Shown here: piece by piece, positions 8,708 through 18,612 of the stretch
How positions within the stretch are numbered: position 1 is the first letter of the stretch
Layout: every line of letters begins with the position of its first letter
Source of the DNA: Roseiarcus sp035606915
Lineage (GTDB): Bacteria > Pseudomonadota > Alphaproteobacteria > Rhizobiales > Beijerinckiaceae
Assembly (NCBI GenBank): GCA_035606915.1
Contig: DATNDU010000162.1
Location: forward strand, 28,148 to 92,147
Length of the DNA stretch: 64,000 nucleotides
Direction of reading: 5' to 3'
Notes under the pieces: generated by a model
Told to the model about the DNA's origin: nothing
Seen by the model: the letters and a program-made list of their open reading frames with translations, nothing else
Database searches by the model: none
Program-made: the position numbers and the translations under genes

Positions 8708-9170
8708 ATGGCGGTCGAACTTGGAAAGACGGATGCCGAGAAAATTCTATTCGCAATTGACGAGGCCTAGCTCAGCAAACGACGCGAGGAGATTATCGGA
8801 CCCGAGTTGCCGATCATCGATCCGCATCATCATCTCTGGGATCGCGGTTCGCGCTATCTGCTCGACGAGGTTCTCAAGGACATCGGCAGCGGCCACAACG
8901 TCCGCGCCACGGTCTACTCCCAATGCGACTCGATGTATCGCGCCGACGGCGAGACGGAGTTCGTCAACGGCGTCGCTGCGATGAGCGCCAGCGACCTCCA
9001 TGGACCGGCGCGGGTGTGCGCGGGGATCGTCGGCTTCGCCGATCTCAACCTCGGCGAGCGCATCGATCCCTTGCTGGAGGCCCACCTGCGCGCCAGCGGG
9101 CGCTTCCGTGGCGTTCGCCATTGTTCGGTGTGGGACGCCGACAAAACAATCAAATCCACGCCGATCCCCC
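8708..9170 (+). pseudogene. Amidohydrolase, in-frame stop and 3' truncation
   Basis: An AAGGAGG seven bases upstream leads into ATG 8708. Codon 21 is TAG (8768-8770). After the stop the same frame continues with PIIDPHHHLWD, the metal-binding start of the COG3618-type amidohydrolases (2-pyrone-4,6-dicarboxylate lactonase-like), and then RVCAGIVGFADLNLGE and GRFRGVRH. Homology ends near 9170, where minus-strand genes of the nitrate cluster begin. Less than half of the usual length remains. Reinitiation at a later codon could not restore the missing C-terminal metal ligands. Confidence 0.7.
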
Positions 9171-9198
9171 TGCCTCGTAGACGAGCGCCGGTTCCCGA

Positions 9199-9495
9199 TC
9201 ACCGCCGCGCGGCGCCAACGGCGGGCTCGGGAAAGGCGCGGTTCAGCATCGCCTCCAAGGCGGCGACGCCGGGACGCGGCGAACCAGACATGCGGCCGAG
9301 AAGATCGAGCCAGACATCCTCCTCCGCGTAATCCAGCATTTGGCGCACCGTGCTGGCTACGAACGAGCCGACGCCGACCCCTTCGGCCGCTGCGCCCCGC
9401 CGCACGCGCTCGACGACCGCAGCATCGCCGATGGCGGCCAGGGCTTCCTCGGCCGAAGTGGGGTCCGTCAACGCGCCCAGGATGTCGCCGAGCAT
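9199..9495 (-). CDS. Small hypothetical protein of the nar cluster
   Basis: A 98-residue protein beginning MLGDILGALTDPTSAEEAL, acidic to neutral and without membrane segments. It follows the PpiC-type gene by only 9 bp on the same strand and is the last gene of the nar transcription unit. The sequence looks helical. I do not recognise a family. Its 3' end is next to the decay zone, but the frame ends in a normal stop. Confidence 0.55.
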   Translation of the reverse strand: MLGDILGALTDPTSAEEALAAIGDAAVVERVRRGAAAEGVGVGSFVASTVRQMLDYAEEDVWLDLLGRMSGSPRPGVAALEAMLNRAFPEPAVGAARR

Positions 9496-9504
9496 CGCCG
9501 CCTC

Positions 9505-10296
9505 CTATTGCACGAGCGGCGAAGTGGCGCCCGGCAGTTCGAACCCGGCGATCCGCGCCTGCCCCGCCACCAACGAGATATACTGCGCCACCGCGCGCCG
9601 CCACGTGCGTTCTTCGAGATAGGCGGCAATCCGGGCGCGCACCGCCTCGAACGGCAACGTCTCGCCCGTGACCTTTCGATCCAGCCGCAGGACGTGGACG
9701 CCGTAGCGCGTGCGCACCGGCGTCGCGCAGATCTGGCCGGGCTCCATCTCAACCAAAGACGTCTCAAACTCCGGCGTCGTCTCCCCAAGCACGATCTGCC
9801 CCAACCGCCCGCCTTCGGTAGCCGACGGGCAGTCTGACAAACTGCGCGCCAGGCTGTCGAACCTGTCCGGGCGCTGCTGAAGATCGGCGAGCACCGCGAC
9901 AGCCTGGGCCTCGGCTTTGGCGAAGGCGTCGGCGTCGTCGCGGCGCGCCTTGAACAAAATGTGCGCCGCCTCGAACAAATCGGGGCTGCGGAAGCGTCCG
10001 CGGTTGCTGTCATAGAAACGGCGGCAAATGGCGTCGTCAGCCTTGGGCGTGATAACTTCGCGCTCCAGCAGCAACCGGATGAGGGATTCCTCATCCGTCT
10101 CCCGCGCGCCGTTCTCGGTGCGCGGATCAGGCGCCAGCTCCAGCGCGCGGGCGCGCTGGAGCAGCAGTTCGCGAATGACCAGAGCGCGAATGGCCTCCTT
10201 CCAGGCGCGAGCCGGCGAGTCCGCCTGGTGGTTCTGCACTTCCCGCGCGATAGTTGCGTGCGGGATGGCGACGTCGTTGACAGAAACGGTTTGCAT
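9505..10296 (-). CDS. PpiC-type peptidyl-prolyl isomerase of the nar operon
   Basis: A 263-residue parvulin-family protein. The isomerase domain spans about residues 105-210, with AAHILFKARR, the SDCPSATEGGRLGQI segment, and RYGVHVLRLD at its end. No signal peptide is evident, so it probably acts in the cytosol. It follows narI by 3 bp. Parvulins at the end of nar operons are common in proteobacteria and are thought to help nitrate reductase folding or maturation. Confidence 0.8.
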   Translation of the reverse strand: MQTVSVNDVAIPHATIAREVQNHQADSPARAWKEAIRALVIRELLLQRARALELAPDPRTENGARETDEESLIRLLLEREVITPKADDAICRRFYDSNRGRFRSPDLFEAAHILFKARRDDADAFAKAEAQAVAVLADLQQRPDRFDSLARSLSDCPSATEGGRLGQIVLGETTPEFETSLVEMEPGQICATPVRTRYGVHVLRLDRKVTGETLPFEAVRARIAAYLEERTWRRAVAQYISLVAGQARIAGFELPGATSPLVQ

Positions 10297-10299
10297 AGC

Positions 10300-11094
10300 T
10301 CAATCCACCTTCACCGATCGCGGCGATTTCGCGTGAACTGGCGAGGCCGAACCGGCTTTCGCCAGCAGGCGCGCCATCGTCAATCCCTCGGCCCGGGCGC
10401 GGCCCCCGACGCTCGCCCGGCTGCGCACGATCTGGAACCCGGAGCGGCCAATGTACCAAATAGGCGCGCTCCAAATATGCACCAGACGGGTGAACGGCGA
10501 CACCAGGAACACGGTGAAGCCGAGCAGGATATGCGCCCGGTAGATCAACGGCGTGCCGATGAGCGCGTCTGACACGCCCGGATGCAACGTCACAATCCCT
10601 TTGATGTAAGTCACCAGCGTCAGAAACAGCGCGCCGTCCATGTGCATCGCCGAAACCGGCACCGTCAGCAGGCCAAGGGCAAGCTGCGCCCACAGCATGA
10701 CGATGATCGCCATGTCCCAGCGCCGGCTTGTCGCCCTTATGCGCGGGTCGGTCCAACGACGATGGATCAGCAACGACAGGCCGATGATGGCGATCAGGCC
10801 GGCCAGGCCGCCCACGACCATGGCGAGCAACTCGTGCTGGGCCGGGCTAATCAACCAGTCGACCGCCCAGTCGGGCGCCAAGAAACCAATGAAGTGCCCG
10901 GCGATGACGACCAGGATGCCGACATGAAACAGGTTGGAGCCCCAGCGGAGCTGTCGCCTGCGCAACAACTGGCTTGAGCCGCTGCGCCAAGAGTATTGCG
11001 CGAAGTCGAAACGCACGAGGCTGCCAAACGCGAACACGGTGAGGCAGACATATGGATACCAACCGTAGAGGGCGCTGTTGAGATATTCGCTCAT
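10300..11094 (-). CDS. narI: Respiratory nitrate reductase gamma subunit
   Basis: A 264-residue membrane cytochrome b subunit. It shows five hydrophobic segments and the heme-binding histidines: SNLFHVGILVVIAGHFIGF near residues 53-71 and RAHILLGFTVFLVSPFTRLVH near residues 187-207. It transfers electrons from quinol to NarH. The C-terminal tail of about 40 residues is basic and longer than the hydrophobic core needs. It sits between narJ and the PpiC gene in the operon. Confidence 0.92.
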   Translation of the reverse strand: MSEYLNSALYGWYPYVCLTVFAFGSLVRFDFAQYSWRSGSSQLLRRRQLRWGSNLFHVGILVVIAGHFIGFLAPDWAVDWLISPAQHELLAMVVGGLAGLIAIIGLSLLIHRRWTDPRIRATSRRWDMAIIVMLWAQLALGLLTVPVSAMHMDGALFLTLVTYIKGIVTLHPGVSDALIGTPLIYRAHILLGFTVFLVSPFTRLVHIWSAPIWYIGRSGFQIVRSRASVGGRARAEGLTMARLLAKAGSASPVHAKSPRSVKVD

Positions 11095-11106
11095 CGCTCG
11101 ATCCCC

Positions 11107-11790
11107 TCACATGGCCGCGGCGTCGCGGGCGGCGGCGCGGAGCCTCGTCCGCAGGCGGTCGGTTCCGCAACTGTCGATCTGTTCGCCTGGCCCGAAATGC
11201 ACCGCCGCCTCCTCCCAGGCGGCGTCCAGCGCCACGAGATCGTCGGGGTCGTCGACGCTGGTGTCCGGCTCGGCCGTCGCCGGCGCGTTGGCCAGCGTGG
11301 CGAGCGCCTGAAACACCGACGCATAGGCGCTTTTGCGCGCGACCAATCGTTCGGCAAGCGCCTGAAGAATGCCCGCCGGCTCTGCCAGCAACGCCCTTGC
11401 CTCATGTCCGGGAAGCAACGAGAGAAACTCCAGGAACAGCGGCAGGAAATCCGGCAGTTCGCTGGCGGTCGGTTCGAACCCATAACTTCGATAAAGCTCG
11501 ATCAGATCCGCCATCGCTTGCCCGCGATCACGGCTTTCGCCATGCACGTGTTCGAATAGATGCAGCGACAGGTTGCGGCTGCGATCAAACAGCGCGAAGT
11601 AGCGCTCCTGCAGTTCGTAGATGTCGCTTCCAGCGAGTTCGCCCAGCAAAACGTCGATGGCGGCGCGCTCCGGCGCGGGCGCCAACCGTTCCTCGGCCAA
11701 CACCAAGGCAATCTCGGCGGTCGCTGCTTGCAGCGCTTCACTGGGATAGGAGATCAGAGCCGCGAGGGCGCGATAAGTGCGGACCATCAT
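11107..11790 (-). CDS. narJ: Nitrate reductase assembly chaperone
   Basis: A 227-residue NarJ/TorD-type chaperone. The family-typical helical regions are present: LAALISYPSEALQ at the N-terminus, the segment YFALFDRSRNLSLHLFEHVH near residues 63-83, and LPLFLEFLSLLP near 115. It guides molybdenum cofactor insertion into NarG and membrane attachment of NarGH. Its start overlaps the narH stop by 4 bp, indicating translational coupling. Confidence 0.9.
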   Translation of the reverse strand: MMVRTYRALAALISYPSEALQAATAEIALVLAEERLAPAPERAAIDVLLGELAGSDIYELQERYFALFDRSRNLSLHLFEHVHGESRDRGQAMADLIELYRSYGFEPTASELPDFLPLFLEFLSLLPGHEARALLAEPAGILQALAERLVARKSAYASVFQALATLANAPATAEPDTSVDDPDDLVALDAAWEEAAVHFGPGEQIDSCGTDRLRTRLRAAARDAAAM

Positions 11791-13301
11791 ACCACCTCCA
11801 TCGGCGTCTTTTCCTTCTTCGCATCAAACATGCCAAAGCCGGTCTTTCCAGAGCAACCGTCGCCAAACGAGAACCCGCAGGAGCCGCGCATCTGGAACGT
11901 GTCCTCGCCGGTCTCGCGGTGCGCGGTCGGGATCACAAACCGGTCCTCATAATTGGCGATCGCCATGAGCTGATACATGTCCTCGATGTCTTGCCCGGAC
12001 ATCCCGACGCGCTCGGCGATCTGGTCGATAATCACGCCGTCGACGGTCTTGGCGCGCATGTAGGCGCGCATCGCCAACATCCGCTCCAGCGCCGCCGTGA
12101 TTGGGGCCGTGCGGCCGGCGGTCAGCAGGTTGGCCAGGTATTCGACGGGAATGCGCAGCTTTTTCACATCTGGCATGCCGCCAATCGTGCCGAGATCGCC
12201 CTTCGCCGCGGCGGCCTGAATCGGCGACAGCGGCGGCACATACCAGACCATCGGCAGGGTGCGGTACTCGGGGTGCAGCGGAAAGGCGATCTTCCAATCC
12301 ATCGCCATTTTCCAGATCGGCGACCGGCGCGCCCCCTCCAACCACGCCTCGGGGATGCCGTCGAGCCGCGCCTGCGCTTGCACCGCCGGATCGTGCGGAT
12401 CAAGAAACACCTTGAGCTGCGCCTCATAGAGATCGCCTTCATCCGGCACTGAGGCGGCTTCCTGGATGCGATCGGCGTCGTAGAGAATGACGCCGAGATA
12501 GCGAATGCGGCCGACGCAAGTCTCCGAGCACACCGTCGGCTGCCCGGCTTCGATGCGCGGGTAGCAGAAGATGCACTTCTCGGATTTTCCTGACGACCAG
12601 TTGTAATAGATCTTCTTATATGGACAGCCAGACACGCACATGCGCCAACCGCGACACTTGTCCTGGTCGATCAGGACAATGCCGTCCTCCTCGCGCTTAT
12701 AAATGGCGCCGGACGGGCAGACGGCGACGCAGGCCGGATTGAGGCAATGCTCGCACAACCGCGGCAGATACATCATGAAGGTGTTTTCGAACGCGCCGTA
12801 GATTTCCTTCTGCACGCCTTCGAAGTTGATGTCCTTAGAGCGGTTGGCGAATTCGCCGCCGAGAATTTCCTCCCAGTTCGGCCCCCACTCGATCTTCTCC
12901 ATCCGCTCGCCACTGATGAGCGAGCGCGGCCGAGCGGTCGGCATGACGTTGCCCTCGGGCGCGGTCTGCAAATGCCCGTAATCGAAGGTGAACGGCTCGT
13001 AATAGTCGTCGATTTCCGGCAAGTCGGGGTTGGCGAAGATGTTGGCCAGAATGCGCCACTTGCCGCCGATGCGCGGCTCGATCTTGCCGTTCTTGCGGCG
13101 TTTCCAGCCGCCGTTCCAACGCTTCTGGTTCTCCCACTCCTTTGGGTAGCCGACGCCGGGTTTAGTCTCGACGTTGTTGAACCATGCATATTCCATACCC
13201 TCGCGGCTGGTCCACACGTTCTTGCAGGTGACCGAGCAGGTGTGGCAACCGATGCATTTGTCGAGGTTCATCACCATTGCGATTTGCGCACGGATTTTCA
13301 T
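11787..13301 (-). CDS. narH: Respiratory nitrate reductase beta subunit
   Basis: A 504-residue iron-sulfur subunit. Cysteine clusters are visible as CIGCHTCSVTC near residues 16-26, CEHCLNPACVAVCP near 184-197, CRGWRMCVSGCP near 217-228, and CIFC with CSETC further on. The CRGW variant, Trp in place of a ligand Cys, is the hallmark of the [3Fe-4S] cluster of NarH. It carries electrons from NarI to NarG on the cytoplasmic face. Its start overlaps the narG stop by 4 bp. Confidence 0.95.
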   Translation of the reverse strand: MKIRAQIAMVMNLDKCIGCHTCSVTCKNVWTSREGMEYAWFNNVETKPGVGYPKEWENQKRWNGGWKRRKNGKIEPRIGGKWRILANIFANPDLPEIDDYYEPFTFDYGHLQTAPEGNVMPTARPRSLISGERMEKIEWGPNWEEILGGEFANRSKDINFEGVQKEIYGAFENTFMMYLPRLCEHCLNPACVAVCPSGAIYKREEDGIVLIDQDKCRGWRMCVSGCPYKKIYYNWSSGKSEKCIFCYPRIEAGQPTVCSETCVGRIRYLGVILYDADRIQEAASVPDEGDLYEAQLKVFLDPHDPAVQAQARLDGIPEAWLEGARRSPIWKMAMDWKIAFPLHPEYRTLPMVWYVPPLSPIQAAAAKGDLGTIGGMPDVKKLRIPVEYLANLLTAGRTAPITAALERMLAMRAYMRAKTVDGVIIDQIAERVGMSGQDIEDMYQLMAIANYEDRFVIPTAHRETGEDTFQMRGSCGFSFGDGCSGKTGFGMFDAKKEKTPMEVV

Positions 13302-16300
13302 GACATGGCCTCTTTCTGGCGCGACGCCTGATGGCTGCTAGCGGTTCCGTCCAGCCAGTCCACCTTGTCCATGCGCCGAATGATGATGAAATCGTCGCGG
13401 TTGGAGCCAACCGTGCCGTAGTAGTTGAGGCCGTAGCTCAATTGGGCGTGGCCGCCGATCATGTGCGTCGGCTTCAGCAGCACACGCGTAACCGAGTTGT
13501 GGATGCCGCCGCGCCGGCCCGTCACTTCGCTACCCGGCATGTTTACGATCTTTTCCTGTGCATGGTACATCATCGCCATGCCGGCGTTGACGCGCTGCGA
13601 AACCACGGCGCGCGCCACCAGCGCGCCGTTGGCGTTGTAGGCCTCGACCCAATCATTGTCGGCGATGCCGACCTGTCTGGCGTCCGTCTCGCTGATCCAG
13701 ATGCACGGCCCGCCGCGACTCAAGGTCAGCATCAGCAGGTTGTCTGTGTAGGTGCTGTGGATGCCCCATTTCTGATGCGGGGTGACGAAGTTCAGCGCGA
13801 TCTCGGGGTTGCCGTTGCCGTACTTACCCCGCACGGCCGCCGTCCCCTTGGTGTCCACCGGCGGCCGCCAGGTGGCGAACGCCTCGCCGAACGCACGCAT
13901 CCAAAGATGGTCCTGATACAGTTGCTGGCGCCCGGTCAGAGTTCGCCACGGGATCAACTCGTGAACATTGGTGTAGCCGGCGTTGTAGCAAACCTTGTCG
14001 CTTTCGATCCCCGACCATGTCGGGGAGGTGATGATCTTGCGTGGCTGCGCGACGATGTCGCGAAAGCGGATTTTCTCGTCCTCTTTCGCGCGCGCCAGGT
14101 GGGTATGGTCGCGGCCGGTCTTCTGGCCTAGCGCCTCCCAGGCCTTCACGGCGACCTCGCCGTTGGTCTCCGGCGCCAGGCTCAAGATCGCCTCGATGGC
14201 GTCGATATCCGTCTCAAGCCGTGGCTGTCCCGCGGCCGCGCCGCCGCGCACGGTGCCGTTCAGGCTCGCCAGGAAATCGATTTCGTGATCGGTGTTCCAG
14301 TTGATGCCCTTGCCGCCGTTGCCGGACGCCTTCAACAAAGGTCCGATTGAGGTATAGCGCGCATGCAGGCTCGGGTAGTCGCGCTCGACCACCGCCACCG
14401 ACGCCATTGTCCGGCCAGGCGCCGGCTCCGTGCCGTCGCGCTTCCAGTCCTGCTCGCCATACGGCTGCGCCAACTCACCTGGCGTATCGTGCTGCATCGG
14501 CGTCAGCACAATGTCGGTTTCGCGGCCTAGCACCTCTGGACACACTTCGGAAAATGCCTGCGCGAGGCCCTTGTAGATGTCCCAATCCGAGCGCGACTCC
14601 CAGGCCGGATCGACCGCGGCGGTCAGCGGATGAATGAACGGATGCATGTCGGACGTGTTGAGATCGTTCTTCTCGTACCAAGTGGCGGTCGGCAGAACGA
14701 TGTCGGAATAGACGCAGGTAGTGGACATACGGAAATCCAGAGTCACCAGAAGGTCGAGCTTTCCTTCCGGCGCCCGCTCGCGCCACTTCACATCCTGCGG
14801 CTTCTCCATTCCCTGTACGCCAAGTTCTTTGCCAAGCACGCCATTGGCCGTGCCCAGCAAATGTTTTAGGAAATACTCGTGCCCTTTGCCGGAAGAGCCC
14901 AGCAGGTTGGAGCGCCATACAAACATGTTGCGCGGCCAATTGGCGGGATCATCGGGATCCTCGCACGACAGTTCGAGCTCGCCCGAGCGCAGCGCCTTGG
15001 CGACGTAATCTTTCGGCTCCAGACCCGCCTCTTTTGCACGCGCGGCCAGCGTCAGCGGGTTCTGCTTGAGTTGCGGCGCCGACGGCAACCAGCCCATGCG
15101 CTCAGCGCGCACGTTGTAGTCGATCATCGACCCCGACCAGTCTCCCTCCGGCGCCGTTGGCGACAGGATCTCCGAGACCTTCACCGTCTCGTAGCGCCAT
15201 TGGTCGGTGTGCGCATAAAAGAACGATGTGCCCGCCATCTGCCGCGGCGGCCGGCCCCAATCCAGCGCGAAGGTGATGGGGATCCAGCCGGTCTGCGGCC
15301 GCAGTTTCTCCTGCCCGACGTAATGCGACCAGCCGCCGCCAGATTGGCCGACGCAACCGCACAGCACCAGCAGATTGATGATGCCGCGATACGTCATGTC
15401 CATATGATACCAATGGTTGATCCCGGCGCCGAGGATCACCATCGAGCGGCCATTCGTTTTTTCGGCAGTGGTGGCGAATTCGCGCGCAACATGGATGATA
15501 TGCGCCCGCGGCACACCGGTGACGCGTTCGGCCCAGGCCGGCGTGTAGGGTTCGTCCTGGTCGTAGTCCGACGCCACGCCACCGCCGCCAAGCCCGCGGT
15601 CGAGGCCGTAATTGGCGCACAGAAGATCATAAACCGTCGCAACCGGCGTCGCGCCATCTTTCAGCGTCAGCATGCGCACCGGAATCTTGCGCGTCACCAC
15701 ATCGGGATGTTCGGTGGCGACGAAACCATTCGTCGCCGCGCCGCCGAAATACGGGAACGCCACCTCTTCCGTGGCGCCGTCGTCAATCAGGCTGAGCCGC
15801 AGCGAAGTCTGCGCGCCGGCGCCGCTTCGCTCCTCCAGGTTCCATTTGCCTTGCTCGCCCCAGCGGAAGCCAATCGAGCCGAGCGGCACGACCGGATTTC
15901 CGTCGGCGTCGAGCGCGATGGTCTTCCATGCGGGGTTGTTTGTTTCGCCGAGTCCGTCGACGAAATCTTCGGCGCGCACCATGCGTTCGGGGATGTAGCG
16001 CCCGTCCTTGCGCACGAGCCGCACCAGCATCGGCAGATCGCTGTATTTCCTGATGTAGTCCTGGAAATAGGGAACCGTGCGGTCAAGATGAAACTCGCGC
16101 AGAATGACGTGGCCCATCGCCATCGCCAATGCCGAATCGGTGCCTTGCTTGGGGTGCAGCCAAATATCGCCGAATTTGGTCGCCTCGGCGTAATCGGGAG
16201 AGATGACGGCGCTTTTCGTGCCTTTGTAGCGCACCTCGGTGTAGAAATGCGCATCCGGCGTGCGCGTCTGCGGCACGTTCGAGCCCCAGATCAGCAGATA

Positions 16301-17041
16301 ACCGGCGTTGTACCAATCGGCGCTTTCCGGCACGTCGGTCTGCTCGCCCCAGGTCATCGGGCTGGACGGCGGCAAGTCGCAGTACCAATCGTAGAACGAC
16401 AAACAGACGCCGCCCATCAGGGCGAGGTAGCGCGCGCCGGCGGCAAACGACACCATCGACATCGCCGGGATCGGCGAGAAGCCGACGACGCGGTCCGGGC
16501 CGTAAGTCTTGACCGTGTACGCGTTGGCGGCGGCGATGATCTCGTTGACCTCCCCCCACGACGCGCGCACTAATCCGCCGAGCCCGCGCCTGGAAGTGTA
16601 GCTCGCGCGCTTTTCCGGGTTTCCCACGATCGATGCCCACGCCGCGACGGGCGGCAGCGTCGCCCGCGCCTCGCGCCAGTGTTGCAACAAGCGCCCTCGC
16701 ACCATCGGGTGCTTGACGCGATTGGCGGAGTACAGATACCAGGAGTAGCTGGCGCCGCGCGCGCAGCCGCGGGGTTCATGGTTGGGCAGATCCGGGCGCG
16801 TGCGCGGATAATCGGTCTGTTGCGTCTCCCACGTCACGATGCCGCCCTTGACGTAGATTTTCCATGAGCAGGAGCCGGTGCAGTTGACGCCGTGGGTGGA
16901 GCGCGCGATTTTGTCGTGCTGCCAACGCTTGCGATAGCCGTCTTCCCAGTCGCGCGTTTCGTTGGTGGTGATGCCGTGACCGTTGGCGAACGTGCCCTCG
17001 TTCTTTCGAAAGAAGGTGAGGCGATCGAGGAAATGGCTCAT
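13298..17041 (-). CDS. narG: Respiratory nitrate reductase alpha subunit
   Basis: A 1247-residue molybdoenzyme subunit, full length for NarG. The N-terminal FS0 cluster ligands are seen in HGVNCTGSC (near residues 50-58) and CARGASYSW (near 93). The molybdenum-ligand aspartate region is in CLSFYDWYCDLPPSSP near residue 222. It reduces nitrate to nitrite with quinol-derived electrons. There is no twin-arginine leader beyond the degenerate N-terminus usual for cytoplasmic NarG. It is followed by narH, narJ, narI and ppiC and preceded by narK in one minus-strand unit. Confidence 0.96.
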   Translation of the reverse strand: MSHFLDRLTFFRKNEGTFANGHGITTNETRDWEDGYRKRWQHDKIARSTHGVNCTGSCSWKIYVKGGIVTWETQQTDYPRTRPDLPNHEPRGCARGASYSWYLYSANRVKHPMVRGRLLQHWREARATLPPVAAWASIVGNPEKRASYTSRRGLGGLVRASWGEVNEIIAAANAYTVKTYGPDRVVGFSPIPAMSMVSFAAGARYLALMGGVCLSFYDWYCDLPPSSPMTWGEQTDVPESADWYNAGYLLIWGSNVPQTRTPDAHFYTEVRYKGTKSAVISPDYAEATKFGDIWLHPKQGTDSALAMAMGHVILREFHLDRTVPYFQDYIRKYSDLPMLVRLVRKDGRYIPERMVRAEDFVDGLGETNNPAWKTIALDADGNPVVPLGSIGFRWGEQGKWNLEERSGAGAQTSLRLSLIDDGATEEVAFPYFGGAATNGFVATEHPDVVTRKIPVRMLTLKDGATPVATVYDLLCANYGLDRGLGGGGVASDYDQDEPYTPAWAERVTGVPRAHIIHVAREFATTAEKTNGRSMVILGAGINHWYHMDMTYRGIINLLVLCGCVGQSGGGWSHYVGQEKLRPQTGWIPITFALDWGRPPRQMAGTSFFYAHTDQWRYETVKVSEILSPTAPEGDWSGSMIDYNVRAERMGWLPSAPQLKQNPLTLAARAKEAGLEPKDYVAKALRSGELELSCEDPDDPANWPRNMFVWRSNLLGSSGKGHEYFLKHLLGTANGVLGKELGVQGMEKPQDVKWRERAPEGKLDLLVTLDFRMSTTCVYSDIVLPTATWYEKNDLNTSDMHPFIHPLTAAVDPAWESRSDWDIYKGLAQAFSEVCPEVLGRETDIVLTPMQHDTPGELAQPYGEQDWKRDGTEPAPGRTMASVAVVERDYPSLHARYTSIGPLLKASGNGGKGINWNTDHEIDFLASLNGTVRGGAAAGQPRLETDIDAIEAILSLAPETNGEVAVKAWEALGQKTGRDHTHLARAKEDEKIRFRDIVAQPRKIITSPTWSGIESDKVCYNAGYTNVHELIPWRTLTGRQQLYQDHLWMRAFGEAFATWRPPVDTKGTAAVRGKYGNGNPEIALNFVTPHQKWGIHSTYTDNLLMLTLSRGGPCIWISETDARQVGIADNDWVEAYNANGALVARAVVSQRVNAGMAMMYHAQEKIVNMPGSEVTGRRGGIHNSVTRVLLKPTHMIGGHAQLSYGLNYYGTVGSNRDDFIIIRRMDKVDWLDGTASSHQASRQKEAMS

Positions 17042-17087
17042 CTTGCTGCCTTGCTGATCTTGCTGGTTGGGGCCGCGATTGCCGCCG

Positions 17088-18416
17088 TCATGCCGTCACA
17101 ACGTTGTCGCGCGTGCGGATGAAGCCGATCGACACCATGATCGCGGCCACCGCCAGCACGACATAGACGAAGAAGCCCCCAGAATAGCCGGCGTCGCCGA
17201 GCGCGCCGGCGAACATGCCGAGGGTCGGCGGGATCACGAAGCCGCCGAGCGCGCCGAGCCCGCCAACCAGGCCGGAGGCGCCGCCCACCGCGTGCGGCAC
17301 GTATTTCGGAACCATTTTGAACACCGCCGCATTGGCCAAGCCCATGCCGAGGCCAATCAGCAACTCGCCGGCGACATTGATCTCGAACACCGTCACCGCG
17401 GTCAGCAACGCGGCTCCAATCAACACGACGGCGAAGGAGATCGCTGCCATGTATTCACCGCCGAACCGTTCGGCGAGCGATCCGCCGCCCACCCGCGCCA
17501 CCGCCGCGAGCAGTGAGAACCCGGCGCCGCCGAGGATGCCGGCGTCGATCAGGCTGAGATGGTGCAAGTTGATCCAATAGGTCGGGAACCACGCGGTAAG
17601 CGCCAGGAAGCCGCCGAAGGAGACGAAATAGAGAAAGGTCAATCCCCAGGTCCTGGTCTCGTCGGCCGCCATCAGCAGCGCGCCCCACACCGATTCGCGC
17701 GGAAACAATTGCTGACCGAGGCTTTGCGCCACATTGCGCGCTTCGTCCTGGCTGGCGCCGTGCGCGCGCAGTTGGAAGTAATAGGCGTCGCGCGCCAGCC
17801 AGCCGTAGACGCCGGCGCCGATCAACAGGAAGGCGAGCCAGGCGAGATAGGAGCCAGCAAGCCCCAATGCGGCGATGGCGAACGGCAGCAGCAGCGTGAA
17901 CAGGCCGGGGGCCAGGTTGCCGACGCCGCCATAGACGCCGAGCGCCGTGCCTTGCCGGTCGCGCGGGAACCAATAGGAGACCTGCGGCACCCCAACCGAG
18001 AAAGTGGCGACGCCGCAGCCGCTCATGAAGCCGAACAGCAGGATGACGGGATAGAGCGCCGCCGTGACATGCGGCACGGTGACCAGGATGAACACCAGCC
18101 CCCACATGCCGACAATGGAGACGCCGAACAGCGTCAGCATCGGCAGCCGGCCGCCGGACTTGTCGACCCAGGCGCCGAACGGAATACGCAGCAGCGAGCC
18201 GGTAAGCTGCGGCGCCGCCACCAGCAGCCCAACCAGCAGCGGCGAAAGCTGCATCGATTCCTGGAACGCATGCGCCGCCGGGCCATAGAGCGCGACGGCG
18301 GCGAAGCCAATGAAATAGCCCCAGGTGGCCATGACAAGGCCCTGACGCGGGTTGCCCTTCACGCGCGCCCGCGCCATCGCGTCGGCGGTTGCGGAGGAAA
18401 CGTGCGGGGTATTCAT
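17088..18416 (-). CDS. narK: Nitrate/nitrite transporter
   Basis: A 442-residue major facilitator protein with about 12 hydrophobic segments. Nitrate-porter hallmarks are visible: GPAAHAFQESMQLSPLLVG and FRIPFG-type loop (LLRIPFGAWVDKSGG), plus the glycine-rich segment GLGMGLANAAVFKMVPKYVP. The frame is open upstream, but ATG 18416 gives the family length and begins MNTPHVSS. It is first in the narK-narGHJI unit, 46 bp before narG. It imports nitrate or exchanges nitrite for nitrate. Control by the FNR/CRP-type boxes at 18613-18670 is likely. Confidence 0.9.
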   Translation of the reverse strand: MNTPHVSSATADAMARARVKGNPRQGLVMATWGYFIGFAAVALYGPAAHAFQESMQLSPLLVGLLVAAPQLTGSLLRIPFGAWVDKSGGRLPMLTLFGVSIVGMWGLVFILVTVPHVTAALYPVILLFGFMSGCGVATFSVGVPQVSYWFPRDRQGTALGVYGGVGNLAPGLFTLLLPFAIAALGLAGSYLAWLAFLLIGAGVYGWLARDAYYFQLRAHGASQDEARNVAQSLGQQLFPRESVWGALLMAADETRTWGLTFLYFVSFGGFLALTAWFPTYWINLHHLSLIDAGILGGAGFSLLAAVARVGGGSLAERFGGEYMAAISFAVVLIGAALLTAVTVFEINVAGELLIGLGMGLANAAVFKMVPKYVPHAVGGASGLVGGLGALGGFVIPPTLGMFAGALGDAGYSGGFFVYVVLAVAAIMVSIGFIRTRDNVVTA

Positions 18417-18612
18417 CGCGTGCGCGTTCCGGTAGCTGAGATGCGCGCGAGGCGAACGGGCGATGGCGACGAGCCGTCGCGCCGCCAGCAGGAGACGGTT
18501 GTGACGTGGATCCGCGCGATAAATCGGGCCGATCGTCGGCGAGACCTGCTCATCCTGGTGCGCTCCGGTGTCCGGCTCAGGGTCACAATGGCGGTATCGC
18601 CAGCCTGCGACA

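Noticed and set aside
14879..16573. 564-codon open frame antisense to narG
   Set aside because: It lies wholly opposite a full-length narG with strong motifs; its translation is Arg/Ala-rich with no family pattern. High GC makes long antisense frames common here.
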